Source of the DNA: Chitinophagales bacterium
GTDB lineage: Bacteria > Bacteroidota > Bacteroidia > Chitinophagales > Chitinophagaceae
DNA: 49,947 bases
NCBI GenBank assembly: GCA_020059395.1
Contig: JAGVCC010000351.1
Span: 1-49,947 of the forward strand
Direction: 5' to 3'
A program made the translations under genes and the position numbers. The notes beneath the pieces are model-generated. The model was not told where the DNA came from and searched no databases. It saw only the letters and a program-made list of their open reading frames with translations. Each line of letters opens with the position of its first letter. Position 1 is the stretch's first letter. This document shows positions 28,101-38,000 of the stretch, piece by piece.

Positions 28101-29628
28101 TGTTTATTAAGAACCCAGAACCTGGGCCTGATAAAGTACCCGGCCTTACACAAGCTGATTGGCCAGGGGTTAAAGCATAATCAAAAAACACACTGCCGTT
28201 ACAAGAAGTAAAGCTGATAACTTGAGTAACACCAGAATTATTATACCAATCTTCGCATACATACTGTGCAATCTCAGCATTTGCGTTTACAGTAGCAGTG
28301 CCACATTGATTGGATACTTGAAATTCAATACTAAAAATTCCTTCAACTGAAGGCGTGCCAGTTATTTGAACATTAATTCCAGATATTATAATATTCATCC
28401 ACGACGGCTTATTGACTACATTAAGAGAGAATGAAGGAGTGCCTGAAATTCCAATGCTGTAAGAATATGCTTGTCCAACAGCGCCTGTAGGCAAATCATA
28501 ATTGTTAAAGCCAACAGATATACATAAATCCTCTGTAATATTAACAGATCCATCAAAGCTATCTGTACCGCATGTGTTTGCAATATCAAATGTCACAGCA
28601 CTTGCCGCTACAGCATTTGGAGTTCCGGAAAGAGTGATTGTATTCCCCGATAACACTACCGTCATCCATGTAGGTTTAACAATATTTGAAATAGAGAAAG
28701 GGCCACTACCAGAGATTGTAATAACTTTATTGTATGGCATTGCAATAGTGGCATTGCCCAAAGCTGTATCTGATATTATCGGAGGGTAACACACACACAA
28801 ATCTTCACAAATAATGGGCGCACAACCAAAAGAGCCTTTCGTTTCCTTCTCAATTCTTACCCATGGTTTCCATAAATCTGCGTCTTCCAAAACATTTTCA
28901 AAACTCAAATCAACAGCTTTTGCAGCTGTATCATTTATAAAAAAGTTTCCCCTAAAATAGACTGCAGCAATATAATCTTTGTACCAGCCCGGCACCAGCT
29001 CTGTTCTAAATTCCCAAATGCGGCTAAGCTTTGTTGCAAAATTTTTCCTGCTGTTAGCAGTGTAGGTAATTTTATTCTGAACCTCAATAATCTCAGTATC
29101 CCTGATCCAATATTGATGCTGATAAAATATATCAGGATTGCCGAATATTGTTAATGAAGATAATGGCTCACCTACGTAAATACCATTTAAATCTTCATCC
29201 ATGTAGTTGTCCGGATAACATACATGTAGCTTTGTTAGCCGGTCACATTCTATTGCATTGGCATACTCTTCAGAAAAGAATGTAGCTTGAGAGGTGTTAG
29301 CGTAAACAACTTCCAGCGCAATTACATAAGATTGAAAAACAGCTGCAGCTTCAAAATTTCTGAATACTCCATACCAATAACTGCCATTATTCGCTACTAT
29401 AAAACAATCAGAGGTTAATTCAACTGAAACAGGCTCGCCACTGCATAAATCAATTATTGTAAATGTAAAAGTTTGGGGTTCATTAATGCCAAAATTCACA
29501 AATAGTTGCACATTATTTAATGCTGGCACTGGAACCATATAGGGCCGCTTACATTGGCCAACGTTACAGTTTTTGCTGTACTGAGGATAGTCGGTTATAT
29601 CAGCCGTACCGGCATAATTCATTTTCAT
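28087..29628 (-). CDS. tail protein with tandem Ig-like (He_PIG/BACON-like) domains
   Basis: two repeats FSISNIVKPTWMTVVLSGNTITLSGTP and FSLNVVNKPSWMNIIISGINVQITGTP. Confidence 0.6.
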   Translation of the reverse strand: MKMNYAGTADITDYPQYSKNCNVGQCKRPYMVPVPALNNVQLFVNFGINEPQTFTFTIIDLCSGEPVSVELTSDCFIVANNGSYWYGVFRNFEAAAVFQSYVIALEVVYANTSQATFFSEEYANAIECDRLTKLHVCYPDNYMDEDLNGIYVGEPLSSLTIFGNPDIFYQHQYWIRDTEIIEVQNKITYTANSRKNFATKLSRIWEFRTELVPGWYKDYIAAVYFRGNFFINDTAAKAVDLSFENVLEDADLWKPWVRIEKETKGSFGCAPIICEDLCVCYPPIISDTALGNATIAMPYNKVITISGSGPFSISNIVKPTWMTVVLSGNTITLSGTPNAVAASAVTFDIANTCGTDSFDGSVNITEDLCISVGFNNYDLPTGAVGQAYSYSIGISGTPSFSLNVVNKPSWMNIIISGINVQITGTPSVEGIFSIEFQVSNQCGTATVNANAEIAQYVCEDWYNNSGVTQVISFTSCNGSVFFDYALTPGQSACVRPGTLSGPGSGFLINIGNC

Positions 29629-29665
29629 TTTCTGTCAATTTTTGCAAATGAAAAAAGTTTCATTT

Positions 29666-31654
29666 TCATTTTTTAATCACCTTACCTTTTACTTTAATAG
29701 TGTAGTCTTTATAACTCAGCTCTAAGTGTTCTATGCGGCCATACACATTATATCCCGGCCGAACTTCCAGCTTTAGTAAATAGCCAATCTTAACAAAATC
29801 GTTTTCCCATAAACCAAAAAGGTCAATAGCATCGCAGCACAAATCTGTAAAAAACTCAAAGCTCTGGTTTGTCTCCAGGCTTTTTAATGGGTTGTCAATT
29901 GCATCATGAAAACGGCCAAACATATTGCCATTGTATTTGCTGTCAAAATACAATTGATAATTAAATATATTCAAGGCCGGATTGTTATTGCCGATATTGT
30001 TATTGTCGCCATAAGCAACACCTGCAGCATTGTAATAAGTATTGGGTACGGGGTTATTTGTTTTAGTAACCTTTGCTCTGTTAGCCTGAGCGCCATCCCA
30101 AATTAAAACCCGAGGCGTCATTGTTTGATTACCACTTACCAGCCTTACTGCACCTGTGTACGTGCCATTTGGGTCTGTAAAGTGGTCCCTCATATTATCA
30201 GCTTTACCAGAAATTGCAATAGCCCAGGCAGCAACAGCTGCTATTAGCAAAATGGCTGATGCCGTTGTGAAAACACCGGGCAGAAGCACAGTTATTATGA
30301 TTGCTAATACAGCAAGTAAAATGTAGGCACCGGTTTCACCATCATTAATTAACACCCTTATATAATCAGCGGTGCGGCCGTCTCTTACAAAAGCGGTTGG
30401 CGCAAATTCGAACGATTTATTTTTTTCTCCTTCCAGCATGGGGTTATTGCTCGGCCCGTCATAGTCAGTAATGTCATTATACAAATTACTTATCTCTTGG
30501 CTGCCTAAGTCGCTTCCGTCCTGCTGATACTGGTACCTGCCGTATGCAGCTTTTTTATCACCGCTAAAAGTATATTTCAACCCTTCCATACTTAGGGTGC
30601 CGGTTGTAAAATCATAAATTGGTGCAAGGTTTATTAATTCAGCAATCGGCTTAAATACAATAGTATTATTTGGCGTAACGTACCATTCTGCACAATACAG
30701 CAGTTTTAATTTATCCAGCATTTCAGCCAGCGTAACGCTCCACCTGTTTTCAAAAATAAAAGCTGTTGAAGGGCTGGTTTCGTCATCTTCATCGTTTTCA
30801 TACTTATCGCCGCTCTCACTGTGAAATATACAGGCATTGTATTCAGGTGTGCCCACCCGGTGAAATATAGTATCAGTCAGCAATCCGCATTTTGCGGCCA
30901 CATTATCAATGTAATCTCTAATGAGTGGCGCCGGAGTAAAATTGTTGAGCTCCAGTATTCGCCTGATGTCATCTTTAATATTACCATTGGTAATAAAATC
31001 AATTAAAGCAATAGCAGGGTTTGAGTGAATAAAAAAAACAAGGGCCACCCTCACACTATTTAACAGGCGGGGCCGTGGCTCAATGCAAGTGATAAATGTA
31101 GGATGTTGCTTCGTGCTGGTACCCGTTTGGTTAAACCAGTTTTGATGATTATCCCAAATCATTGTTTTGTGAACGCAGTGCCATACTAAATCCTGCTCCC
31201 GTAGTTTGCATTCAATACGGCAACTGTCATCGTATGGCTGATAAGAAAGGTTATCGCATTTAATTTCAAACAGGCGGTAATTTTTTTTACAGATAACATC
31301 GTAAATCCTTACATCAATAGCGTTAAGTATTTGGCATTTATTTGTAAGCAGCCAGTCCCATATATATTTAAATGCCGCATCGGTAAAAAATAAATCAAGG
31401 CTTATGCCTTTATCATAATTACTGCCACCGGCATTAGTACTGGTAGTGGTAGATGATTGGTTTACGCTGTCCCAGCTCAATTGCAAATTATCAAGCCCCT
31501 CAGTATGTTCAGTCATATCCACCCAATTATGATTAGGCACATTGCCGGGTATGTATGCCGCCACCGGTCCAGTGCAATCCACCACTACATTAGTGCTGCC
31601 GGTTTCTGTATCAACTAACTGATGCTGCCTGAAATATATTCGTAATCCTTCCAT
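29666..31654 (-). CDS. tail/baseplate protein
   Basis: 662 aa directly downstream of the tape measure gene. Confidence 0.5.
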   Translation of the reverse strand: MEGLRIYFRQHQLVDTETGSTNVVVDCTGPVAAYIPGNVPNHNWVDMTEHTEGLDNLQLSWDSVNQSSTTTSTNAGGSNYDKGISLDLFFTDAAFKYIWDWLLTNKCQILNAIDVRIYDVICKKNYRLFEIKCDNLSYQPYDDSCRIECKLREQDLVWHCVHKTMIWDNHQNWFNQTGTSTKQHPTFITCIEPRPRLLNSVRVALVFFIHSNPAIALIDFITNGNIKDDIRRILELNNFTPAPLIRDYIDNVAAKCGLLTDTIFHRVGTPEYNACIFHSESGDKYENDEDDETSPSTAFIFENRWSVTLAEMLDKLKLLYCAEWYVTPNNTIVFKPIAELINLAPIYDFTTGTLSMEGLKYTFSGDKKAAYGRYQYQQDGSDLGSQEISNLYNDITDYDGPSNNPMLEGEKNKSFEFAPTAFVRDGRTADYIRVLINDGETGAYILLAVLAIIITVLLPGVFTTASAILLIAAVAAWAIAISGKADNMRDHFTDPNGTYTGAVRLVSGNQTMTPRVLIWDGAQANRAKVTKTNNPVPNTYYNAAGVAYGDNNNIGNNNPALNIFNYQLYFDSKYNGNMFGRFHDAIDNPLKSLETNQSFEFFTDLCCDAIDLFGLWENDFVKIGYLLKLEVRPGYNVYGRIEHLELSYKDYTIKVKGKVIKK

Positions 31655-34600
31655 TAAGATTTTTTTGCTTTAGCTATTTCTTGGGTTGCCTCTAAAACAG
31701 AAACGGCAATGCCATTTTTATCCATACTTACATTAATACCCATACTGCTAAGCAGCCGGTGTGTCTTTCTTTGCAACTGGTTATTTTCCTCCAGCTTATT
31801 GTTCTGCTCTTCCAGCAATGCAGCCATCCTTACGTTTTGTGTAGCAGTTACATTATTGGCCATATCCATGGCAGCTAAATTTAAACCTGGTATAGATGAT
31901 TTGGTTTGATGCATTAACCGGCTGGCAGTAACTGTGTTAACAAGCTGTTCGTTCGTTAAGCCCTTTAATTTTTTATTCTGCTCTTTTGTAAGTACCCTTT
32001 CGTGTGGGTGAAGTATGGCATGAAAACCACCTTTGCCATCCGCTTTGCCGCCGGTGCCAGTATCTTCAGTACCTACAAAAAAAGATGGCTGCTGTGGCTT
32101 CAAACTTTGTACGAGTGCATAACCTGCAGCAATGGCACCAAGTACAGCAGTAAGTGCAATGATGCCACCTATTGGGCCACCTGTTTCAATACCCTTTGCA
32201 ATACCTGTAACTACAGCAGTGATTGCCTGGCTTGCCTGCAATGCTGCATTAATTGCAAGGGTGCGGCGGGCCGCATTTTCTTGCTTTAATTGTAAAGCCT
32301 GCAGCCGCTCTTCTTCTAAACGCAAATATTCTGCATTACCTCTTTCTGCAACACGGCGGGCAGCATCCACCCTTCTGTTTTGCAAACCGATGGAACGCTC
32401 CAGTGCCCTTTGTTCTGCATCGTTGGCTTTTTGCCAAAAAGAAACAACAGTTTCAACAAGTCCGCTTAAAGCTTGTGTGTATTTTACAAGCCGCTGCAAA
32501 CCTTCGTTTTTACCGTCGCTATTATTTGAAGTGGATGCAATTACATCTCCTTTCTCCGCATCAATCAGTTGTTTACGCAGTCGGGCAATTTCATCCTGCA
32601 GTTGTTTAATTTGCTTATCGGTAAGCTGCTTATCGGTAAGTAACTTTTGCTCCCGAATACGAATTTCTGCTTCCAGAAATAGCTTCTCAATTAAAAAACG
32701 TTCATGTGCTTCAAACTTCGCAATCTTGCTCAGTTCTTTTTGATACTCCTGGTAACTTATTTTACCTGCAGTAAATAAAGCAGCCTGTTCTTTTATGTTA
32801 ATTAACGAACCCTGAGAAATACCAAGGTTTCCAGCATCCAGCAAACGTTTGGCGTCCTCACTTAATTTTTCAAACGTGTCAAACGAAAGCTTTTGCAGCT
32901 TTTGGTTTTTCAACACCTCCAAATCATCCAGCAGCTGTCCATACGTATTTGTAATTGCATCTACCTGTACCTTAACCTCTGCATCCGTAACACCATTTTT
33001 TGCCGCATCTTTTTTTATGTCGGCTATCAGCTTTTCCCTTTTGCGTTTAATGGCCGCAGCGGTTTTATCTGCTTCCGCTTCTATCAGTTGCCGCTCCCTT
33101 TCGTAATCATTTTGCAGGCCGGCAATTCTTTTCAGGCTTTCATCATATTGCACAGCTTCCAGCTCATCAGCAATTTTTTGCAGGTAGGCTTTGCGCTGTT
33201 CGCCAAAATCTTTAAGCTGTTTATTGAGCGTTAGTGTTTGCAGATTGGATAAATTATCCTTTAATGAAGATAGTTGAGCACTTGACAGCTGTCCTTTTTT
33301 AAATGCTTTATCAAAAGCTAATTCACGTTTTTTAAAATCTTCCTCTACAGCCTTGGTAATAGTGGCTTCGTCCGTAAACCCTTTTTCATCCAGTTTTGCA
33401 ATATCTGCTTTTAGTTTTTGGAGTTCCTGCTCGTAAATGTTTTCTATTACTTTAGCTTTTGCGGTAAGTCGCTTTTTGCTGTTTTCCGCTTCATCCTTTT
33501 CGGTTTTAGTATCACCGAAAAAATTAAGTCCATTGTCTTTTGCAAACTTTGCAGCATCTTTTTGAAATTGTTCAAATGAGCCAAATAGGCTTTTACTCCT
33601 GTCTTGTGCTTTTTTCTCAGCTTCTTTAGCATTAGCATCTATTGCTTGGTCAACCACCTGTGCCTGTTTAAGCACCAGGTCAGGGTCATAAGCAGCGGTA
33701 GGGGAGAATTGCTTTATTTTTTCAAAAAATGTTAACCCCTCTCGATAGGCTTTAATCTGATCAAATACCCCGAAATTATCCTGCGCATCTAATTGAGCCG
33801 TGGAAGCCTTTTCCGCTTCTTTTACTGCAGCATTATAAGCACCTTGTGCTTTAGCTTTCAAAAACATCAATTGTATAAAGGCCGGGCCTTTAGCAATTAA
33901 CTGAGCTTCTGCTTCTTCAAGGCTGTTAACTAAACCAGTAGTTTTTCCAATGGTTTCGTTATATTCTTTTAAAACTTTGTCTTTATCAAGAAACCCTTCT
34001 TTAGCAAGCTGAATTTCGGTTGCCATTTTATTAACCTGCAACCCGGCATCGGCAAAAACTTTATTGGCTTCATTCTGAGATTCCAATAATATGCGCTGTG
34101 TAATTTCGGCTTCGGTAGAAGCGGTAACCCATTCGTATAATTTCTTTATTATGAAACCAAGCGCAGCTCCTGCCGCAATACCTAATGGCCCAAAGGATCC
34201 AGCAAGCCCTTGTACAGAGCCGGTAACATTATCAACCAAACTTGAGCCATTACCAAGGTTATCAACTATAGCACTCCCCGCCTCCTTAACCTTATCTTTA
34301 ATATTACCAATCTGCTGTGTGATAGCACCGCTGTTAATTGCTGGGGCAATAGGCTTTCCCGCTGCAGCTTCTAGTTTCTTTACAGATTCTACTGCAGCAT
34401 CATACCCCTTTTGCATTTTGCCCATTTGTTCGGCAACCTTTGCATAATCCTGCTGCTGTTTTTGTAGCTGAGTAGAAAGTTTTGTATTGTAATCTCCCAG
34501 TGCTTTTAGCCGGCTTTCAAGCTGTTTGTTTTTGGAATAATAATCTGAGTTTGTTTTGTCCAGTTTGGCAATTTCTGCAGTAAGCTTTTTAATGCCTTCG

Positions 34601-34755
34601 CTATTATCTTTCAGCGTTTCGGTAGTAACATTTAGGTCGTTATTCAGCTCCTTTTCCTTCTGCTGCATTTTACCCAACGCTGCCACCATTTCATCAATAC
34701 CCTTTTTAAATTCGGTACTGTCAAAATCACCGGTAAATAAAATATCGTCTGGCAT
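31654..34755 (-). CDS. tape measure protein
   Basis: 1033 aa, long coiled coils plus hydrophobic segments, downstream of frameshifted chaperones. Confidence 0.85.
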   Translation of the reverse strand: MPDDILFTGDFDSTEFKKGIDEMVAALGKMQQKEKELNNDLNVTTETLKDNSEGIKKLTAEIAKLDKTNSDYYSKNKQLESRLKALGDYNTKLSTQLQKQQQDYAKVAEQMGKMQKGYDAAVESVKKLEAAAGKPIAPAINSGAITQQIGNIKDKVKEAGSAIVDNLGNGSSLVDNVTGSVQGLAGSFGPLGIAAGAALGFIIKKLYEWVTASTEAEITQRILLESQNEANKVFADAGLQVNKMATEIQLAKEGFLDKDKVLKEYNETIGKTTGLVNSLEEAEAQLIAKGPAFIQLMFLKAKAQGAYNAAVKEAEKASTAQLDAQDNFGVFDQIKAYREGLTFFEKIKQFSPTAAYDPDLVLKQAQVVDQAIDANAKEAEKKAQDRSKSLFGSFEQFQKDAAKFAKDNGLNFFGDTKTEKDEAENSKKRLTAKAKVIENIYEQELQKLKADIAKLDEKGFTDEATITKAVEEDFKKRELAFDKAFKKGQLSSAQLSSLKDNLSNLQTLTLNKQLKDFGEQRKAYLQKIADELEAVQYDESLKRIAGLQNDYERERQLIEAEADKTAAAIKRKREKLIADIKKDAAKNGVTDAEVKVQVDAITNTYGQLLDDLEVLKNQKLQKLSFDTFEKLSEDAKRLLDAGNLGISQGSLINIKEQAALFTAGKISYQEYQKELSKIAKFEAHERFLIEKLFLEAEIRIREQKLLTDKQLTDKQIKQLQDEIARLRKQLIDAEKGDVIASTSNNSDGKNEGLQRLVKYTQALSGLVETVVSFWQKANDAEQRALERSIGLQNRRVDAARRVAERGNAEYLRLEEERLQALQLKQENAARRTLAINAALQASQAITAVVTGIAKGIETGGPIGGIIALTAVLGAIAAGYALVQSLKPQQPSFFVGTEDTGTGGKADGKGGFHAILHPHERVLTKEQNKKLKGLTNEQLVNTVTASRLMHQTKSSIPGLNLAAMDMANNVTATQNVRMAALLEEQNNKLEENNQLQRKTHRLLSSMGINVSMDKNGIAVSVLEATQEIAKAKKS

Positions 34756-34788
34756 AGTAAATATTATTACCGTAAAAGTAAATAATAT

Positions 34789-35124
34789 TTATCTCTTGCT
34801 TTTTAGTTTTTCAAGCTCCTCGTTTTTTTGCTTGCACTCCATTAAGAAAAGGCTCATCTCCTGGTAAAATTCGCCAATGGTGTAAGTAAGCAGGCGGTCC
34901 CTGTCTGCCAGCTGGCCGTTAGCCATGGCACGAATGAATAATTGCTGTTTGGTATCGGCATTAACATTTCGGGATAGCTGGCTGTAAGCTCCCGGCTTAG
35001 CGCCATTTATTTTTGCAGTGTCGAAGCAATTTGAGTAATACTGCTGTAGTGTTTCGTAAAGTCGTTCATTCCATCGGTCAGCCAGTTCAAAAAAAAAGCC
35101 TGCAAATCTGGCTGCAGCGCCCAA
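34789..35124 (-). CDS. tail assembly chaperone, -1 frame extension (T part of G-T)
   Basis: overlaps the end of 35007..35549 in the -1 frame through a T9 slippery tract. Confidence 0.75.
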   Translation of the reverse strand: MGAAARFAGFFFELADRWNERLYETLQQYYSNCFDTAKINGAKPGAYSQLSRNVNADTKQQLFIRAMANGQLADRDRLLTYTIGEFYQEMSLFLMECKQKNEELEKLKSKR

Positions 35125-35549
35125 AGGTTCATTTTCTCTATAGCATCAGTAAATGAAAATGTATCCACCCTTTCAGTATCAGCAAGTATATACACGGCAC
35201 ACAGGCTGAGGCTTTGCTTAACCGGATCAGCTGTTTCATTAACAACAGCCTCCAGCTGCAGTAACTCACTATATGCCTTTTCGTACTTTTCAGCATCATT
35301 ACCTTTTAACACAGCCTTGGTTTTATTTATAAAAACTGCAAGGTCTTCTTTTGTTAAGCCTACCCCATACAGCTGTGTTACCTTCTCCCCCGCTTTTTTA
35401 CGAATAAAAGGAATTTGCAGCAGGTCATCAAAAGCCCACCACTTAGCGCCATCTTCCCCGTTATGTAACAAATGAGTGCCTATTTCTGTGCCGGTAATGG
35501 TGCTGCGGTAGGTTCTTTTTTCTGCTGTTTCTGTTTCAAGTTTATACAT
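35007..35549 (-). CDS. tail assembly chaperone (G)
   Basis: 180 aa upstream of the tape measure gene. Confidence 0.65.
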   Translation of the reverse strand: MYKLETETAEKRTYRSTITGTEIGTHLLHNGEDGAKWWAFDDLLQIPFIRKKAGEKVTQLYGVGLTKEDLAVFINKTKAVLKGNDAEKYEKAYSELLQLEAVVNETADPVKQSLSLCAVYILADTERVDTFSFTDAIEKMNLWALQPDLQAFFLNWLTDGMNDFTKHYSSITQIASTLQK

Positions 35550-35643
35550 CCTGCATAATTTAAAATGGTGAAGATTATTATAATAATAACAGCCGGGTAA
35601 AGGACCGGCTTAATTCGGTTATTCCAAAAATTGCTTTCGTAAC

Positions 35644-35892
35644 TCATTCAAATGGATTTTCTGTAAATAAAGATACGGGCGGCATTCCGGTACCACAGAT
35701 TGAAAGGTAAATACCTTGGCCATTATTTATAGCGTCAATATCCTCTTTGCTGGGTTGCCATTTAGAAATTATTACCGGGTTACCGTCGGAGTCATTCCCT
35801 TTAAATACAGGTAGATCACCACAGGCCTCATCTTCCCATCCTTTAGGTTTAGTGAACACGATATTGGCTGCGTCAAAGTTAGTTGGGAGCAT
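35644..35892 (-). CDS. hypothetical protein
   Basis: ORF between TerL and tail chaperones. Confidence 0.5.
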   Translation of the reverse strand: MLPTNFDAANIVFTKPKGWEDEACGDLPVFKGNDSDGNPVIISKWQPSKEDIDAINNGQGIYLSICGTGMPPVSLFTENPFE

Positions 35893-35894
35893 GT

Positions 35895-37214
35895 TTAAAT
35901 TTTTTTTAAAAATGATTGATGAAATTGCCAGTTGTAATATCTCCAGCAGTCTAATAAGTGAGTTTTATGAGCATCCTTCTTTTTGTCAATTTCCCCATTA
36001 TCGTCAATAGTAACACTGCGTATGTCATTAATCAAATGATTGCAGGTGCTATTAATTAAATAAGCCGGATGCTTTGCTAACAAACTATTGCAAAGTACAC
36101 GGGTATTTGCAATTGAAGGATTTGCGCCCGGTAGCTTAAACTGATTATCCTTTACCTTGAATTTTTGCTTTATAAAGTGGTAATAATTCTTATTGCCTTT
36201 GGTAATAGCTGTCCTGTTCCTTCCGCTGGCATCACCGGTAATAAGCCAGAATGCGCCATTGTAATCATTTATTATTCTATCGCACAATTCAAATATATCG
36301 CTATTCATTAAACGGTATTCCTGTATAATGCTCACCCAGCTAAGGTCTTTGGCGTGCTGGTTAATAAGGCAGGTAATTGGCTCCACATTAAAGTCAAATG
36401 AAGGTATAAGCGGCAGTGATGAATCAGCAAAAAGCCCGTCAGTGATATGACTGTAACCCGGATTCTTATTTACATAATTTTTCTCCCTTAACGAATAAAT
36501 AAAAGTATTGCCGGCCTGCTCAAACTCCCAACTTCCTTCAATTAAATTACGGTAACTGGCTTCATCCATGTTATCCCAGGCAGCCCATTGGTCATCGGTA
36601 ACATATTTGTTGTCTGATGTAAGGGCCTGAATATAATAAAAAGGGGAGTTCAGTTTTCCATCAACCCACTTATCATAAATGGCCGATTTTACCCACTTGT
36701 TAGTGGGGTTGAATGAAGAAAAAATAAATGCCGGTGGCATTTTTTCAACATACCAGCTTCCACCCCTTTCAATAGCCCTCTTCCATAAATTTTCAGAAAG
36801 CTCCTCAATTTGCTCCAAAAAAAAACCGTTGGTTTCCAATCCTAAAAAGTCATTTAGTTCGGGGTCGCTGTTTAAACTTTCCGGCTTAAAATAAACCTTT
36901 GAGTTTGTGGGTAAGTAAGTAACATGATAGTTTCCTGCTGATCGGGTCCACTTCCACCGCCTGTCTTCGCCAATTATCTTTTCAAACGAAGGAATAGTTG
37001 TTGCCAGCAGTACCGTCATATCTTTTCGTATTACATGCCATTTGCTTTTTGGGAACATAGCACATAGCATTTTTAAAATAACAATAATACCAAACGTTTT
37101 GCCTCCCCTTATAGCACCGCCGTAAAAAAAATAACGAAGCTCATTTTTTTTAAGAATGGCTTCCAAAACTTTATTAAAAAGTTCCGATTGTTTTAACGAA
37201 AGTTCTATCTCCAT
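35895..37214 (-). CDS. terL: terminase large subunit
   Basis: Walker A GGAIRGGKTFG; FSSFNPTNKWV; nuclease-region ITGDASGRNRTA. Confidence 0.85.
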   Translation of the reverse strand: MEIELSLKQSELFNKVLEAILKKNELRYFFYGGAIRGGKTFGIIVILKMLCAMFPKSKWHVIRKDMTVLLATTIPSFEKIIGEDRRWKWTRSAGNYHVTYLPTNSKVYFKPESLNSDPELNDFLGLETNGFFLEQIEELSENLWKRAIERGGSWYVEKMPPAFIFSSFNPTNKWVKSAIYDKWVDGKLNSPFYYIQALTSDNKYVTDDQWAAWDNMDEASYRNLIEGSWEFEQAGNTFIYSLREKNYVNKNPGYSHITDGLFADSSLPLIPSFDFNVEPITCLINQHAKDLSWVSIIQEYRLMNSDIFELCDRIINDYNGAFWLITGDASGRNRTAITKGNKNYYHFIKQKFKVKDNQFKLPGANPSIANTRVLCNSLLAKHPAYLINSTCNHLINDIRSVTIDDNGEIDKKKDAHKTHLLDCWRYYNWQFHQSFLKKI

Positions 37215-37663
37215 TAAATTGTTACCACAGTTCCATCTGCTGTTTTTATGATCGTTTGGGTTAATTTTTCGCCATCGGTAGTAATGTCAATTTTGTTAAT
37301 CAAAACACCATCCATTTTAGCCATTGAGTCGAGCACCCCATTTATTACTCTCACACCTGCAGCAGTTTTCTTTTCTGCCGGGTCCATGCTTCTAATCAGC
37401 CTCTGCTTCCTTGCAATGTAGTAAGCTGTTTTGCGCTTTAAACTTAATTCGTTTTTTTCCTCTAAAAAAGCATTGGCAACATACAGGTATCTTTCAGCAG
37501 TCCTTATGCACACGTTGTATTTTTGGGCAAGTGCCTTTTTCGCTTCACTGGGGTGCAAGTCTGCCATCAAAAGTTCATGAGCATAGGCTATGCGGTCACT
37601 TAATGCCTTTTTTGTTGCCCTTTGCAGCTCCTGTTTTGCCAGCTGTTTCTGTTGTTGATTCAT
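37214..37663 (-). CDS. terS: terminase small subunit
   Basis: HTH LSDRIAYAHELLMADLHPSEAKKALAQKYNVCIRTAERYL directly upstream of terL. Confidence 0.7.
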   Translation of the reverse strand: MNQQQKQLAKQELQRATKKALSDRIAYAHELLMADLHPSEAKKALAQKYNVCIRTAERYLYVANAFLEEKNELSLKRKTAYYIARKQRLIRSMDPAEKKTAAGVRVINGVLDSMAKMDGVLINKIDITTDGEKLTQTIIKTADGTVVTI

Positions 37664-37895
37664 TTGCTGGAAATAATCTTTTAATAGAAGATATATGCCT
37701 TGTCATTTCGTAAATCCTGTCCTTTAGCTTTATAGCTTCAATTTCCCTGATGCGTAAAATTTCAGTAGGTAAAGATGTTGGCAACAAGCCGTCCGTTTCA
37801 TATTTTTTTAACTCGTCGCTGCTTATCTGCAACTGCTCAGTTAAGTAATCAATCACAGAATCTTTTACCATAAGGATAGTTATTTTGTTATTCAT
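37596..37895 (-). CDS. hypothetical protein
   Basis: ORF overlapping the start of terS. Confidence 0.45.
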   Translation of the reverse strand: MNNKITILMVKDSVIDYLTEQLQISSDELKKYETDGLLPTSLPTEILRIREIEAIKLKDRIYEMTRHISSIKRLFPANESTTETAGKTGAAKGNKKGIK

Positions 37896-37927
37896 ATTTC
37901 CGGTATTTTATCCGAAAATAATAAAAG

Positions 37928-38000
37928 AGCGGCAAGGTGGAATCGAACCCCATCTCCCAGCTGGATGGCCGGGCACTATAACCAGTTAAGCTATTGCCGC
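37928..38000 (-). tRNA. tRNA-like gene, Gly-like (TCC in loop), aberrant anticodon loop
   Basis: perfect GCGGCAA/TTGCCGC acceptor, T73, CCCGG/CTGGG stem enclosing 8 nt CCATCCAG, TTCGATT T-loop, mismatched D and T stems. Confidence 0.6.

Noticed and set aside
32132-32743. 203-aa plus-strand ORF
   Set aside because: Antisense to the tape measure coiled coil; low-complexity Ser/Cys-rich shadow frame.
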